From the NCBI GenBank assembly GCA_016188005.1, contig JACPIQ010000097.1:1-64000 (forward strand): DNA of 64,000 nucleotides, in the 5' to 3' direction. This document shows, in pieces, positions 1-7,756 of the stretch (the first letter of the stretch is position 1; each line of letters opens with the position of its first letter). A program made the translations under genes and the position numbers. Under the pieces are notes generated by a model that did no database searches, was not told the origin of the DNA, and saw nothing but the letters and a program-made list of their open reading frames with translations. This stretch comes from Candidatus Rokuibacteriota bacterium (lineage in GTDB: Bacteria > Methylomirabilota > Methylomirabilia > Rokubacteriales > CSP1-6).

Positions 1-877
1 CGTTGGGATGCACCATGCCCGGGCCCAGGATCTCGAGCCACCCGTCCTGCTTGCAGACGCGGCAGCCCTCGCCCCCGCAGAGGAAACAGAGCACGTCCAC
101 CTCGGCGGAGGGCTCCGTGAACGGGAAGAACGAGGGACGGAAACGGATGCGCGAGCGGCTGCCGAACATCTCCCGCGCGAACAGCTCCAGCGTCCCCTTG
201 AGGTCGCCCATGGTGATGTGGGCGTCCACCGCCAGCCCCTCGACCTGGTGGAACATGGGCGAATGGGTGATGTCGGCGTCCCGGCGGTAGACCTTGCCCG
301 GGCAGATGATCCGCACCGGCGGGCGCTGGGCCTTCATGGCCCTGATCTGCACCGGCGAGGTGTGGGTCCGCAGCAGCGTGTCCGGCGAGAGGTGGAAGGT
401 GTCCTGCATGTCCCGGGCCGGGTGGTCGTCGGGGAAGTTGAGCGCGGCGAAGTTGTAGTAGTCAGACTCCACCTCGGGGCCCTCGGCGACCGAGAAGCCG
501 AGCCCCTCGAAGATGGCGATGATCTCGTCCTGGACGCGGGTGATGGGGTGGACGGCGCCCGGAGGCGTGAAGCGTCCGGGGAGGGTGAGATCCACCCGCT
601 CAGCCTCCCGGGCCCGGCTCCGCTCGTGGGCCTGGAGCGCCTCGAGGCGCGCAGCGACGCGCTCCTCGATCTCGGCCTTGGCGCGGTTCGCCGCCTGTCC
701 GACCCGCGGGCGGTCGGCCGCCGGGACGGCGCCCAGCGAGCGCAGCAGCGAGGTCAGCTCACCGGAGCGCCCGAGGATCCTGATGCGGATCTGCTCGAGG
801 TCGGCGGTGGACAGGGCGGCGGCGATCTCGGCCAGCGCCCGGTCGCGGATCTGCTGGACCCGCGGGTCCGGCGCCAC
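1..877 (-). CDS. pheS: Phenylalanine--tRNA ligase alpha subunit (partial, C-terminus cut by window edge)
   Basis: Charges tRNA-Phe as the catalytic subunit of the alpha2-beta2 cytoplasmic enzyme. About 292 codons are visible. The N-terminal coiled-coil arm (about residues 1-75) is followed by the class II core with the family stretch DYYNFAALNFPDDHPARDMQ, then RTHTSPVQ, the CPGKVYRRD motif 2 and FHQVEGLAVD. The rest lies beyond base 1. A GTG at 877 is the start: it follows the rplT stop by 2 nt and the codon before it is not a start. No leader peptide fits between rplT and pheS, unlike the E. coli pheM arrangement. It probably belongs to the thrS-infC-rpmI-rplT-pheS transcription unit. Confidence 0.95.
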   Translation of the reverse strand, partial: MAPDPRVQQIRDRALAEIAAALSTADLEQIRIRILGRSGELTSLLRSLGAVPAADRPRVGQAANRAKAEIEERVAARLEALQAHERSRAREAERVDLTLPGRFTPPGAVHPITRVQDEIIAIFEGLGFSVAEGPEVESDYYNFAALNFPDDHPARDMQDTFHLSPDTLLRTHTSPVQIRAMKAQRPPVRIICPGKVYRRDADITHSPMFHQVEGLAVDAHITMGDLKGTLELFAREMFGSRSRIRFRPSFFPFTEPSAEVDVLCFLCGGEGCRVCKQDGWLEILGPGMVHPN

Positions 878-879
878 GC

Positions 880-1239
880 TCAGGCGCGGCTCGCCGTTCG
901 CGCCGTCTCCGCCAGCTTGGCGAAGGCGGTCGGGTCCTGGACGGCCAGCTCCGCGAGGATCTTCCGGTCGAGGCCGATGCCGGCTTTCCTGAGCCCCGAC
1001 ATGAAGGCGGAGTAGGAAAGGCCCAGCTGCCGGCACGCCGCGTTGACGCGGATGATCCAGAGCGAGCGCGCCCGCCGCTTCTTCTGCTTGCGCCCCCGGT
1101 AGGCGAAGGCGCCCGCGCGGAGCACGGTCTCGGCCGCCGTGCGGTGGAGCTTTCGCCGGCCGCCGAAGTAGCCCTTCGCCCTCTTCAGCACCTTCTTCCT
1201 GCGCTGGCGGGTCTTGGCCCCGCCCTTGGCCCGTGGCAT
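880..1239 (-). CDS. rplT: 50S ribosomal protein L20
   Basis: Large-subunit protein needed for early 50S assembly, binding 23S rRNA. It has 119 residues, the usual length. The basic N-terminal extension ([24 protein letters not shown] begins the protein, given here only to residue 20: [20 protein letters not shown]) and the globular end with YRGRKQKKR and [11 protein letters not shown] are typical. It sits 19 nt after rpmI and 2 nt before pheS in the conserved infC-rpmI-rplT order. In enterobacteria L20 represses this operon; no such site was identified here. Confidence 0.97.
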   Translation of the reverse strand: MPRAKGGAKTRQRRKKVLKRAKGYFGGRRKLHRTAAETVLRAGAFAYRGRKQKKRRARSLWIIRVNAACRQLGLSYSAFMSGLRKAGIGLDRKILAELAVQDPTAFAKLAETARTASRA

Positions 1240-1258
1240 GGTTCCCCTCTCCTCTTCC

Positions 1259-1456
1259 TTACAGGTATGGGACGAGCTTCTTGAGCCGCGGCTGGTCGGC
1301 CGGGCTGATGAGCGAGGCTTTGCGGAGCCGCCGCCGACGCTTGGGGGGCTTCGCCTCCAGGAGGTGACCCTTCCACCCGCTGCGCCGCTTGAGCTTCCCG
1401 GACCCGGTGGCCTTGAGGCGCTTGGCCGCGGCCCGCTTGGTCTTCATCTTCGGCAT
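1259..1456 (-). CDS. rpmI: 50S ribosomal protein L35
   Basis: Small basic ribosomal protein of 65 residues, full length for the family. It starts [20 protein letters not shown] and ends with KKLVPYL, both characteristic. It lies 9 nt after the infC stop, in the standard infC-rpmI-rplT order. Confidence 0.97.
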   Translation of the reverse strand: MPKMKTKRAAAKRLKATGSGKLKRRSGWKGHLLEAKPPKRRRRLRKASLISPADQPRLKKLVPYL

Positions 1457-1465
1457 GAGGATCTC

Positions 1466-1981
1466 CTAGTGGGCCTTCGGGGACAGGATCATGCTCAGCA
1501 TGCGCCCCTCCATGCGGGGGTGGCTCTCCACCACCGCCATGTCGCTCATGATCTCGGACATCCGGCTCAGCATCTTCCAGCCCAGCTCGGTGTGCGCCAT
1601 CTCGCGTCCCTTGAACCGCACCGTCACCTTCGCCTTGTTGCCCTCCTCGAGGAAGCGCCGCACGTGCTTGGCCTTGAAGTCGAAGTCGTGCGTGTCCGTC
1701 TTGGGCCCGAGCTTGACTTCCTTGACGACGATCGTGGTCTGCTTCTTCCGCGCTTCCTTCTGCCGACGGGCCTGCGTGTACTTGTACTTCCCGAAGTCCA
1801 TGATCCGGCACACCGGCGGCGCCGCCTCGGCCGCCACCTCCACCAGATCCATGTCGCGCTGCCTGGCCAGCTCGAGCGCCTGGGTGATGGGGAGAATCCC
1901 CAGCTGCTCGCCGTCGGCGCTCACCACCCGCACCTCCCGCACGCGAATCCCTTCGTTGATCCGGATCTCCTTGGGCTGTAT
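1466..1981 (-). CDS. infC: Translation initiation factor IF-3, probable non-AUG start
   Basis: IF-3 binds the 30S subunit and proofreads start codons and the initiator tRNA. The N-terminal domain includes INEGIRVREVRVVSADGEQL, then PPVCRIMDFGKYKYTQ; the C-terminal domain has KEVKLGPKTDTHDF and RFKGREMAH. The first ordinary start (GTG at 1942) would remove the conserved INEGIR segment. An ATA at 1981 has AAGGAG 8 nt upstream and restores a 171-residue protein; an ATC at 1960 with its own AAGGAG 6 nt upstream is the alternative. Non-AUG infC starts are the known basis of IF-3 autoregulation, so this is probably conserved here. It lies 26 nt after thrS. Confidence 0.9.
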   Translation of the reverse strand: MQPKEIRINEGIRVREVRVVSADGEQLGILPITQALELARQRDMDLVEVAAEAAPPVCRIMDFGKYKYTQARRQKEARKKQTTIVVKEVKLGPKTDTHDFDFKAKHVRRFLEEGNKAKVTVRFKGREMAHTELGWKMLSRMSEIMSDMAVVESHPRMEGRMLSMILSPKAH

Positions 1982-2007
1982 CGCTCTGGCTCCTTGGTGT
2001 GCGGGGC

Positions 2008-3804
2008 TCAGGCCGGTCGCCCCACGGTGAGGGTGGCGGCACGACTGCCGATCTCGGTGGCGAGTTCCGACACGATGCGCTCCACGGGCAGGGCCCCGGC
2101 GTCCTCGCCGCTGCGCCGGCGCAGGCTCGCCGTCCCGTGCTGCGCCTCGCGCTCACCCACGACCAGCATGTAGGGAACCTTCCGCAGCTGGGCCTCGCGG
2201 ATCCGGTACCCGAGCTTCTCGTTGCGGTCGTCCAGCTCGGCCCGGATGCGCGCCGTGCGGAGCCGGGCGAAGACGGTCCGCGCGTACTCCCCGTGCTTCT
2301 CGCTGATGGGCAGGACGCGGGCCTGCACGGGCGCCAGCCACGTGGGGAAGGCCCCCGCGAAGTGCTCGGTCAGGAGGCCGATGAACCGTTCGTAGGAGCC
2401 GAAGATGGCCCGGTGGATGGCCACCGGCCGTTTGGGCTGCCCGTCGGAGTCGATGTACGTCAGCTCGAACCGCTCCGGCAGCATCGCCAGGTCCACCTGC
2501 ACCGTCGCGATCTGCCACTGTCGGCCCAGCACGTCCCCCACGTAGATGTCGATCTTGGGCCCGTAGAAGGCGCCGTCGCCGGGGTTCAGCTCGTGGGCGA
2601 GCCCGTTGGCCTTGAGCGCCTCCGCGAGCGCGCCCTCGGCCGCGTCCCACTGCGCCTCGGACCCGAGCTTCTTCTCCGGCCGGGTCGACAGCGTGAAGGT
2701 CGGCTGGAGCTCGAAGGTCTTGTACCACTCCCGGACCAGGTCGAGGATGCCGACGATCTCGTCCTGGAGCTGGTCCGGCCGGCAGTAGATGTGGGCGTCG
2801 TCCTGGGTGAACTGACGGACGCGGACGAGGCCGGTGAGCGTGCCCGACCGCTCGTTGCGGTGACAGCGCCCCATCTCGGAGTGGCGCAGCGGCAGATCCC
2901 GGTAGGAGCGCAGCGCCCGCCGGTAGACGAAGGTCGATGGCGGGCAGTTCATGGGCTTGAGCGTGAAGAGCTCCTCCTCCACCTCCACCTTCAACATGTT
3001 GTCGCTGTAGTGCTCCCAGTGCCCCGACTCCTCCCACAGCCGCTTGTGGATCAGCATCGGGGTGGAGATCTCCTGGTAGCCGCGGTCGTCGAGATGCTCG
3101 CGGGCGAACTTCTCCAGCTCGCGCACCAGGATCATCCCGTTGGGCAGCCAGAAGGGCGCCCCGGGGGCCACGTCGTGGAAGTCGAAGAGGTCCAGCTCCC
3201 GGCCCAGCTTGCGGTGGTCGCGCTTCTTGGCCTCCTCCAGGCGCCAGAGGTGCTTGTTCAGATCCTCCTGGGTGAGCCAGGCCGTCCCGTAGATGCGCTG
3301 GAGCATCGGCTTCCGCTCGTCCCCGCGCCAGTAGGCTCCGGAGGAGGTGAGGAGCTTGAAGGCCTTGAGAGCGCCGGTGGAGCGGACGTGGGGGCCACGG
3401 CAGAGATCGAGGAAGTCACCCTGGCGGTACACCGAGACCGTGGGCACGTCGAGCCCATCGAGGATCTCGACCTTGAAGGGCTCGTCGCGCTCCTTGAAGT
3501 AGGCGATGGCATCGGCGCGCGCCCACTCCTCCCGGACGAAGGGCAGGTCCGCCTTGACCAGCTCCCGCATCTTCGCCTCGATGCGCTGGAGATCCTCGGG
3601 CGTGAAGGGCGTGGCCTTGAGGAAGTCGTAGTAGAAGCCGTCCTCGATGGCCGGGCCGATGGCGACGCGCACGTCGGGGAAGAGCTGCTTCACCGCCTGG
3701 GCCAGGACATGCGAGGTCGAGTGCCGGAGCGTCGGCAGGGGTTCCGGGAGACAGTCGTGCTCCCCGGCGAATTTCAGGTGTCGGTCTTCTTCCGACTCAG
3801 CCAT
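2008..3804 (-). CDS. thrS: Threonine--tRNA ligase lacking the N-terminal TGS domain
   Basis: Charges tRNA-Thr and edits mischarged Ser-tRNA. The 598 residues contain the editing-domain HSTSH motif at residues 28-32, the class II core with PMNCPPSTFVYRR (zinc-binding Cys), RNERSGTLTGLVRVRQFTQD and AIHRAIFGSYERF, and a C-terminal anticodon-binding domain. The usual TGS domain of about 60 residues is missing: in-frame reading upstream meets a TAG at 3874-3876, and no extension fits. The ATG at 3804 has AAAGGA 4 nt upstream; a GTG at 3843 would add 13 non-conserved residues. No T-box or threonine-rich leader was seen upstream. Confidence 0.95.
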   Translation of the reverse strand: MAESEEDRHLKFAGEHDCLPEPLPTLRHSTSHVLAQAVKQLFPDVRVAIGPAIEDGFYYDFLKATPFTPEDLQRIEAKMRELVKADLPFVREEWARADAIAYFKERDEPFKVEILDGLDVPTVSVYRQGDFLDLCRGPHVRSTGALKAFKLLTSSGAYWRGDERKPMLQRIYGTAWLTQEDLNKHLWRLEEAKKRDHRKLGRELDLFDFHDVAPGAPFWLPNGMILVRELEKFAREHLDDRGYQEISTPMLIHKRLWEESGHWEHYSDNMLKVEVEEELFTLKPMNCPPSTFVYRRALRSYRDLPLRHSEMGRCHRNERSGTLTGLVRVRQFTQDDAHIYCRPDQLQDEIVGILDLVREWYKTFELQPTFTLSTRPEKKLGSEAQWDAAEGALAEALKANGLAHELNPGDGAFYGPKIDIYVGDVLGRQWQIATVQVDLAMLPERFELTYIDSDGQPKRPVAIHRAIFGSYERFIGLLTEHFAGAFPTWLAPVQARVLPISEKHGEYARTVFARLRTARIRAELDDRNEKLGYRIREAQLRKVPYMLVVGEREAQHGTASLRRRSGEDAGALPVERIVSELATEIGSRAATLTVGRPA

Positions 3805-3930
3805 CAGATCCTTTCGTGATCCGGAGACAAAAAAGCACCACACGGACGGCGCCCGGTGATGCTCTCGACTGCTCTAGTCGCGCACCCGCTGTCGCCTCGC
3901 GATGGGCACCCCTCGATCAACGGGATCGGA

Positions 3931-4005
3931 TGGTAGGCTCGGGCGGTTTCGAACCGCCGACCTCTTGCGTGTCAAGCAAGCGCTCTCCCACTGAGCTACG
4001 AGCCT
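3931..4005 (-). tRNA. tRNA-Val (GAC), CCA encoded
   Basis: A complete cloverleaf reads on the minus strand. The acceptor stem AGGCTCG pairs with CGAGCCT, followed by ACCA. The D arm is GCTCAGTGGGAGAGC, the anticodon arm CTTGC-TTGACAC-GCAAG has anticodon GAC at 3973-3971, and the T arm is GGCGG-TTCGAAA-CCGCC. It lies just upstream of thrS on the same strand. Confidence 0.95.
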
Positions 4006-4086
4006 GCCTCCCCGGAAAAAACAGTGAACATGCTACAGGATACGCGACAGGCCTGTCAAGGGAGGCGCCCCCGGCCGAGGGCGTTC

Positions 4087-5076
4087 CTAGCGCAGGAACT
4101 GGTTCACGAAGCTGTTGCCGACGATCTGGTAGCTGAACAGGCCGCTGACGGGGAGCCCCTTCTGGCCGAGGATGTCCGGCACGGGCGGGAAGGGCTGGGC
4201 CAGGCGCACCGCGTTCATCGCGTACTCGTCGAGGATCTCGACGCCCGAGGAGCGCCTGAGCTCCAGGAGCTGCAGGTGCCCGTCCTTGGCGATGTGGAAC
4301 TCGATGAGGAGCTGACCGCCGATGCCGCGCTCCCCCGCCTCGCGCGGGTAGATCCACTTCGACTTGATGCGCTCGCGGAGCTTGCCGAAGTAGTCGACGT
4401 ACTTCGGATCCTGGGTGTCGAGCGGGACGGGCTCGCCCTCGACGCCGCCGTGCCCGTCCCTGAGCCCCCCGCCGCCCCCGGGCCGCCTCAGCATGGCGGC
4501 CGGAAGGTCGAGCCCTGCCCTGGTCTTCGCCAGCATCTGCCCTCCCGGCTCGGATGCCGGAGCCGGACGCGCGGCGCCGGGCCTGCCTTCCGAGGGGGTG
4601 GACTCCGTGGGCTGAGTCGGGGGGGCGGGGCTCTCGCGCTCGGGGGCGCGGGCCTGAGGCCCGGGGACGGGCGCCGGCTCGGGGGCGCGCGGCGCCGGGG
4701 TCTCCGGTGGGGGTGCGGGCGACGCCTTGGCGACCTGCTGCTGGGGGGAGGCCGGCACGGGCGCCGGCTTCGGTGCCTCGGCGACCCTGGGCCGCGCCTC
4801 CCGGGCCTTGGGCACTGGCGGCTCCTGGGCGCGGCGCGCGGGCGGCGCCTGCTCCGGCCCCACGGGACGCGCCGGATTGCCGCGCGGGGCCGGCTCCTCG
4901 GGCCGGTCGGGGGCGATATCGACGAAGAGCGGCTCCCCGCGCTTGACGATGATCGTCGGTCCGAGGGCGCCCGCCAGGTACACGGAGGCGGCAAGCAGCG
5001 CGTGGAGCGCGACCGAGCAGACGAGGGCAACCAGCAAGACCCGCCGCGAACGGTCTGTCGGCAGCCAGATCTTCAT
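4087..5076 (-). CDS. TonB-family energy transducer protein
   Basis: Likely transmits proton-motive force from the inner membrane to an outer-membrane transporter. The 329 residues show a short cytoplasmic start, one membrane segment at about residues 13-36, a long Pro/Ala/Glu-rich periplasmic linker (about 50-215) and a C-terminal TonB-type domain (about 235-320) with [26 protein letters not shown] and [11 protein letters not shown]. No ExbB, ExbD or TonB-dependent receptor is nearby, so the partner is unknown. It stands alone between tRNA-Val and the aro genes. A TolA-like role is a weaker alternative. Confidence 0.85.
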   Translation of the reverse strand: MKIWLPTDRSRRVLLVALVCSVALHALLAASVYLAGALGPTIIVKRGEPLFVDIAPDRPEEPAPRGNPARPVGPEQAPPARRAQEPPVPKAREARPRVAEAPKPAPVPASPQQQVAKASPAPPPETPAPRAPEPAPVPGPQARAPERESPAPPTQPTESTPSEGRPGAARPAPASEPGGQMLAKTRAGLDLPAAMLRRPGGGGGLRDGHGGVEGEPVPLDTQDPKYVDYFGKLRERIKSKWIYPREAGERGIGGQLLIEFHIAKDGHLQLLELRRSSGVEILDEYAMNAVRLAQPFPPVPDILGQKGLPVSGLFSYQIVGNSFVNQFLR

Positions 5077-5156
5077 ACCCCGCGATTATGCCACGGCCCA
5101 CTCCCGGGGCCCGGCTCCCTGACCACGGCCTGCCAGGCCGCTGGAACCCCCGCATC

Positions 5157-6173
5157 CTACAGGGTGCGGCCGACGGCCTCCGCCACCGGGCGCAGCTCCC
5201 GCATGAGCTGGGCGAACCTGGACGGCTTGAGGGACTGCGGCCCGTCCGACAGGGCCTCCTCCGGCCGCGGGTGCACCTCGACGATGAGCCCGTCGGCCCC
5301 GCAGGCCACCGCCCCCTTGGCCATGGCAGGCACGAGGTCCCAGTGGCCCGTCCCGTGGGAGGGGTCCACCACCACCGGCAGGTGCGACAGCTTCTTGATG
5401 ACCGGAACGGCGTTGAGGTCGAGGGTGAAGCGCGTCGCCGTCTCGAAGGTGCGGATACCCCGCTCGCAGAGGATCACGTTGGGGTTGCCGGCGGACAGGA
5501 TGTACTCGGCCGAGAGCAGGAACTCCTGGATGCTCGTGGCCATGCCGCGCTTGAGGAGCACGGGCTTGCCCATCTCCCCCACGCGGCGGAGGAGCGTGAA
5601 GTTCTGGATGTTGCGCGCGCCGATCTGCAGGACGTCGGCGTACTCCGCCACGAGCTCCACGCTCTCCGTCTCCAGCACCTCGGTGACCACGGGCAGCCCC
5701 GTCCGCTTCTTGGCCTCCTTGAGGTACTTGAGCCCCTGCTCCTTGAGCCCCTGGAAGGCGTAGGGCGAGGTGCGAGGCTTGTAGGCCCCGCCTCTGAGGA
5801 TGCTGGCACCGGCCTGCTTGACGGCCTCGGCCACCTCGAAGACCTGCCCCTCCGACTCCACCGAGCAGGGCCCCGCCATCACGATCACGCGCTGGCCGCC
5901 CACGGTCACGCCGTTGACCCGCACCTCGCTCGGCTCCGGCCGGATCTCGCGGCTCGCGAGCTTGAACGGCTGCTGCACGGGCATGACGGCTTCCACCGTC
6001 TCCAGCGCCTCCAGCAGCCGCAAGTCGGCCTTGCCGCGCTCCTCACCGACGGCGGCGACGATGGTCTTGAACTCGCCGCGGATGGTGTGGGGCTGGTACC
6101 CCAGCTCGAGGACACGCCCGCACACGTGATCGACTTCCGCGTCCGTCACTCCCGACCTGAGCACGATGATCAT
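5157..6173 (-). CDS. aroF: 3-deoxy-7-phosphoheptulonate (DAHP) synthase, paralogue 2
   Basis: Condenses phosphoenolpyruvate and erythrose 4-phosphate in the first step of the shikimate pathway. The 338 residues have an N-terminal ferredoxin-like regulatory domain (about 1-65, starting [20 protein letters not shown]) and a type I-beta barrel with [58 protein letters not shown] and [16 protein letters not shown] lies 6 nt before the ATG. It closely resembles the gene immediately upstream, so the two are a tandem duplication. Its own 243-nt leader carries imperfect GC repeats but no aromatic leader peptide. The N-terminal domain suggests feedback control by Phe or Tyr. Confidence 0.95.
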   Translation of the reverse strand: MIIVLRSGVTDAEVDHVCGRVLELGYQPHTIRGEFKTIVAAVGEERGKADLRLLEALETVEAVMPVQQPFKLASREIRPEPSEVRVNGVTVGGQRVIVMAGPCSVESEGQVFEVAEAVKQAGASILRGGAYKPRTSPYAFQGLKEQGLKYLKEAKKRTGLPVVTEVLETESVELVAEYADVLQIGARNIQNFTLLRRVGEMGKPVLLKRGMATSIQEFLLSAEYILSAGNPNVILCERGIRTFETATRFTLDLNAVPVIKKLSHLPVVVDPSHGTGHWDLVPAMAKGAVACGADGLIVEVHPRPEEALSDGPQSLKPSRFAQLMRELRPVAEAVGRTL

Positions 6174-6191
6174 CTTGTTCTCCTTCGCCTG

Positions 6192-6389
6192 GGGCGGGCA
6201 CCGGGCTGTCGCCCGCCCGCCCCCGCCGCAACGTCGCGCCCCGCTGATTCCCGCGCGGGGCGTCAGCCGCCGTCACCCGCGCCGGGTCTCAGTCGCCCTC
6301 ATCCCGGGCGGGTACCCGGGCTGTCGCCCGCCCGCCCCCGACGGAACCTCACGCCGCGCTCTTTCTCCCGCGGGGCGTCAGCCGCCGTC
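6192..6389 (+). repeat. Imperfect direct repeat pair with hairpin cores between the DAHP synthase genes
   Basis: Copies at 6192-6274 and 6306-6389 share a start (GGGC/GGGT, then ACC[C]GGGCTGTCGCCC and GCCCGCCC) and an end (CGCGGGGCGTCAGCCGCCGTC without its last base); the centres differ. Each core can fold because GGGCGGG is opposed by CCCGCCC. The same core, with one or two changes, recurs between ftsA and ftsZ at 62199-62361. The function is unknown. Confidence 0.7.
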
Positions 6390-6416
6390 TCTGTCGCCCG
6401 ATCTCAGCCGCCGCCC

Positions 6417-7433
6417 TCACAGGGTGCGCCCGAGGACTTCGGCGAGGGGGCGAAGCTCCCTCATGAGCGCGGCGAAGCGGTCCGGCTTGAGGGACTGCGG
6501 CCCATCCGACAGCGCCTCCTCCGGCTTGTTGTGGACCTCGATGATGAGCCCGTCGGCCCCGGCGGCGAGCCCCGCCCGCGCCATCGCGGCCACGTACTCC
6601 CAGTGCCCCGTTCCGTGGCTCGGGTCCACCACGACAGGCAGGTGCGAGAGCTTCTTCACGACGGGGACGGCGCTGAGGTCGAGGGTGAAGCGCGTCGCCG
6701 TCTCGAAGGTGCGGATGCCCCGCTCGCAGAGGATCACGTTGGGGTTGCCGCCCGCCAGCACGTACTCGGCGGACAGCAGCCACTCCTGGATCGAGGTGGA
6801 CATGCCGCGCTTGAGGAGCACGGGCTTGCCGCACTCGGCGACCCGCTTGAGCAGGGAGAAGTTCTGGACGTTGCGCGCGCCGATCTGCAGCACGTCGGCG
6901 TGCTCCGCGACCACCTCCACCTTGTCGGGCTCCATCACCTCCGTCACCACCGGCAGCCCCGTCTTGCGACTCGCCTCCGCCAGGAGCGCGAGCCCCTCCT
7001 CCTCCAGCCCCTGGAAGGCGTAGGGCGAGGTGCGCGGCTTGAACGCCCCGCCCCGGAGCATGTGGGCGCCGCCGTCCCTGACCCCCTCGGCCACGGCCAT
7101 GAGCTGAGCGCGCGACTCCACCGAGCACGGTCCCGCCATGACGACCACCGGCCGGCCGCCCACCGGCACTTCCCCCACCTTGAACTGGGTGCTCCCGGGG
7201 TGGGCTTCGCGGCTCGCGAGCTTGAAGGGCTGGAGGATCCGGACGACCCCCTCCACGGCATCCAGCGACTGGAGCGCCAGGAGCTGTTCCTTCGCGCGAT
7301 CGTCCCCGACCACGCCAATGATGGTCCGTACCTCCCCCCGGGAGAGGTGGGTCCTGAATCCGAAGTCCACCACCCGCCGGCAGACGTCCTCGATGTCCGC
7401 CTCGGTCGATCCCGGCTTCATGATGATGATCAT
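6417..7433 (-). CDS. aroF: 3-deoxy-7-phosphoheptulonate (DAHP) synthase, paralogue 1, attenuator-controlled
   Basis: Same reaction and type I-beta architecture as its downstream neighbour. It has 338 residues, an N-terminal regulatory domain (1-65) and a barrel with [58 protein letters not shown] and [10 protein letters not shown]. The reading frame is open to 7574, but the protein starts at ATG 7433 ([13 protein letters not shown]), matching the paralogue; the extra 47 codons upstream translate the terminator. The gene begins 88 nt after an intrinsic terminator that follows an aromatic leader peptide. Expression is therefore expected to rise when charged Phe/Tyr/Trp tRNAs are scarce. Confidence 0.95.
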   Translation of the reverse strand: MIIIMKPGSTEADIEDVCRRVVDFGFRTHLSRGEVRTIIGVVGDDRAKEQLLALQSLDAVEGVVRILQPFKLASREAHPGSTQFKVGEVPVGGRPVVVMAGPCSVESRAQLMAVAEGVRDGGAHMLRGGAFKPRTSPYAFQGLEEEGLALLAEASRKTGLPVVTEVMEPDKVEVVAEHADVLQIGARNVQNFSLLKRVAECGKPVLLKRGMSTSIQEWLLSAEYVLAGGNPNVILCERGIRTFETATRFTLDLSAVPVVKKLSHLPVVVDPSHGTGHWEYVAAMARAGLAAGADGLIIEVHNKPEEALSDGPQSLKPDRFAALMRELRPLAEVLGRTL

Positions 7434-7520
7434 GCCGTGCCTTTCCCGGGCTCCCCTCGCCCGCCGGACGCTCGCGCTCCGCGACTTCCCTCGCCCGATC
7501 TCAGCAGCCGTCAACACAAA

Positions 7521-7553
7521 GAAAAACGCCGCGGGCCTGTTGCCCGCGGCGTT
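7521..7553 (-). terminator. Intrinsic terminator (stems 3:4) of the aro attenuator
   Basis: On the minus strand, AACGCCGCGGGC, a loop AACAG and GCCCGCGGCGTT form a perfect 12-bp stem running straight into TTTC TTTG. It lies between the leader peptide stop and the DAHP synthase start, in the position of a transcription attenuator. Confidence 0.9.
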
Positions 7554-7667
7554 GGGCTCGATCTCGATCGCCACGGGCTGGCGGTTCGTCCGCCCGTGGC
7601 TCCCGGAGGCTAGCTCAGGAAAGCCAGTAGGCGGACGGGGGGAAAGTAAAAGTAGAACCGCCAGCCC
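7521..7667 (-). promoter_or_regulatory. Transcription attenuator with alternative stems 1:2, 2:3 and 3:4
   Basis: Region 1 (7667-7655, inside the leader codons Gly-Trp-Arg-Phe) is GGGCTGGCGGTTC. Region 2 (7587-7569) begins with its exact 13-nt complement GAACCGCCAGCCC and continues GTGGCG. Within region 2, GCCCGTGGCG can pair ten for ten (one G-U) with CGCCGCGGGC, the 5' arm of the terminator (region 3). A ribosome stalled on the aromatic codons would cover region 1, free region 2 to hold region 3 and prevent the terminator. This is the classic trp/phe logic, deduced from the sequence; folding energies were not computed. Confidence 0.88.
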
Positions 7668-7696
7668 TGCGCGACCCCGTTCCCCGTCCGTGCCAC
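7610..7696 (-). CDS. Aromatic leader peptide (28 codons) of the DAHP synthase attenuator
   Basis: A short frame starting at GTG 7696 with AGGAGG 7 nt upstream and ending at TAG 7612-7610. It encodes 28 residues beginning [11 protein letters not shown], with a central run WRFYFYF and an end RLLAFLS. Five consecutive Phe/Tyr codons plus one Trp and one more Phe in such a short peptide match leader peptides that sense charged tRNA. Its codons overlap attenuator stem 1. It has no expected function as a protein. It is not obviously homologous to E. coli PheL or TrpL, only analogous. Confidence 0.88.
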   Translation of the reverse strand: MARTGNGVAQGWRFYFYFPPVRLLAFLS

Positions 7697-7727
7697 CGTC
7701 TTGCCTCCTGTGCGAAACGTGGGTGCC

Positions 7728-7756
7728 AGTCTACGAAGCCGCCGGGGGCCTGTCAA
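7728..7756 (-). promoter_or_regulatory. Sigma-70-type promoter for the aro leader and DAHP synthase
   Basis: On the minus strand TTGACA (7756-7751, perfect -35) is followed after exactly 17 nt by TAGACT (7733-7728, four of six matches to the -10 consensus). The expected transcript starts near 7721, about 12 nt before the leader Shine-Dalgarno. The -35 box contains the stop codon of the upstream membrane-protein gene. Confidence 0.75.

Noticed and set aside
877-880. Phe leader peptide/attenuator before pheS
   Set aside because: Only 2 nt separate rplT and pheS.
1999-3819. 606-codon plus-strand frame opposite thrS
   Set aside because: Antisense shadow in GC-rich DNA; no family motifs, while the minus strand encodes a full ThrRS.
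3805-3930. T-box or threonine leader before thrS
   Set aside because: No T-box sequence or Thr-codon run; only 125 nt separate thrS from tRNA-Val, with at most a weak hairpin before TTTTTT near 3830.
5088-7613. 841-codon plus-strand frame opposite the DAHP synthases
   Set aside because: Antisense to two clear genes and a leader; low-complexity His/Arg/Asp composition and no recognisable domain.
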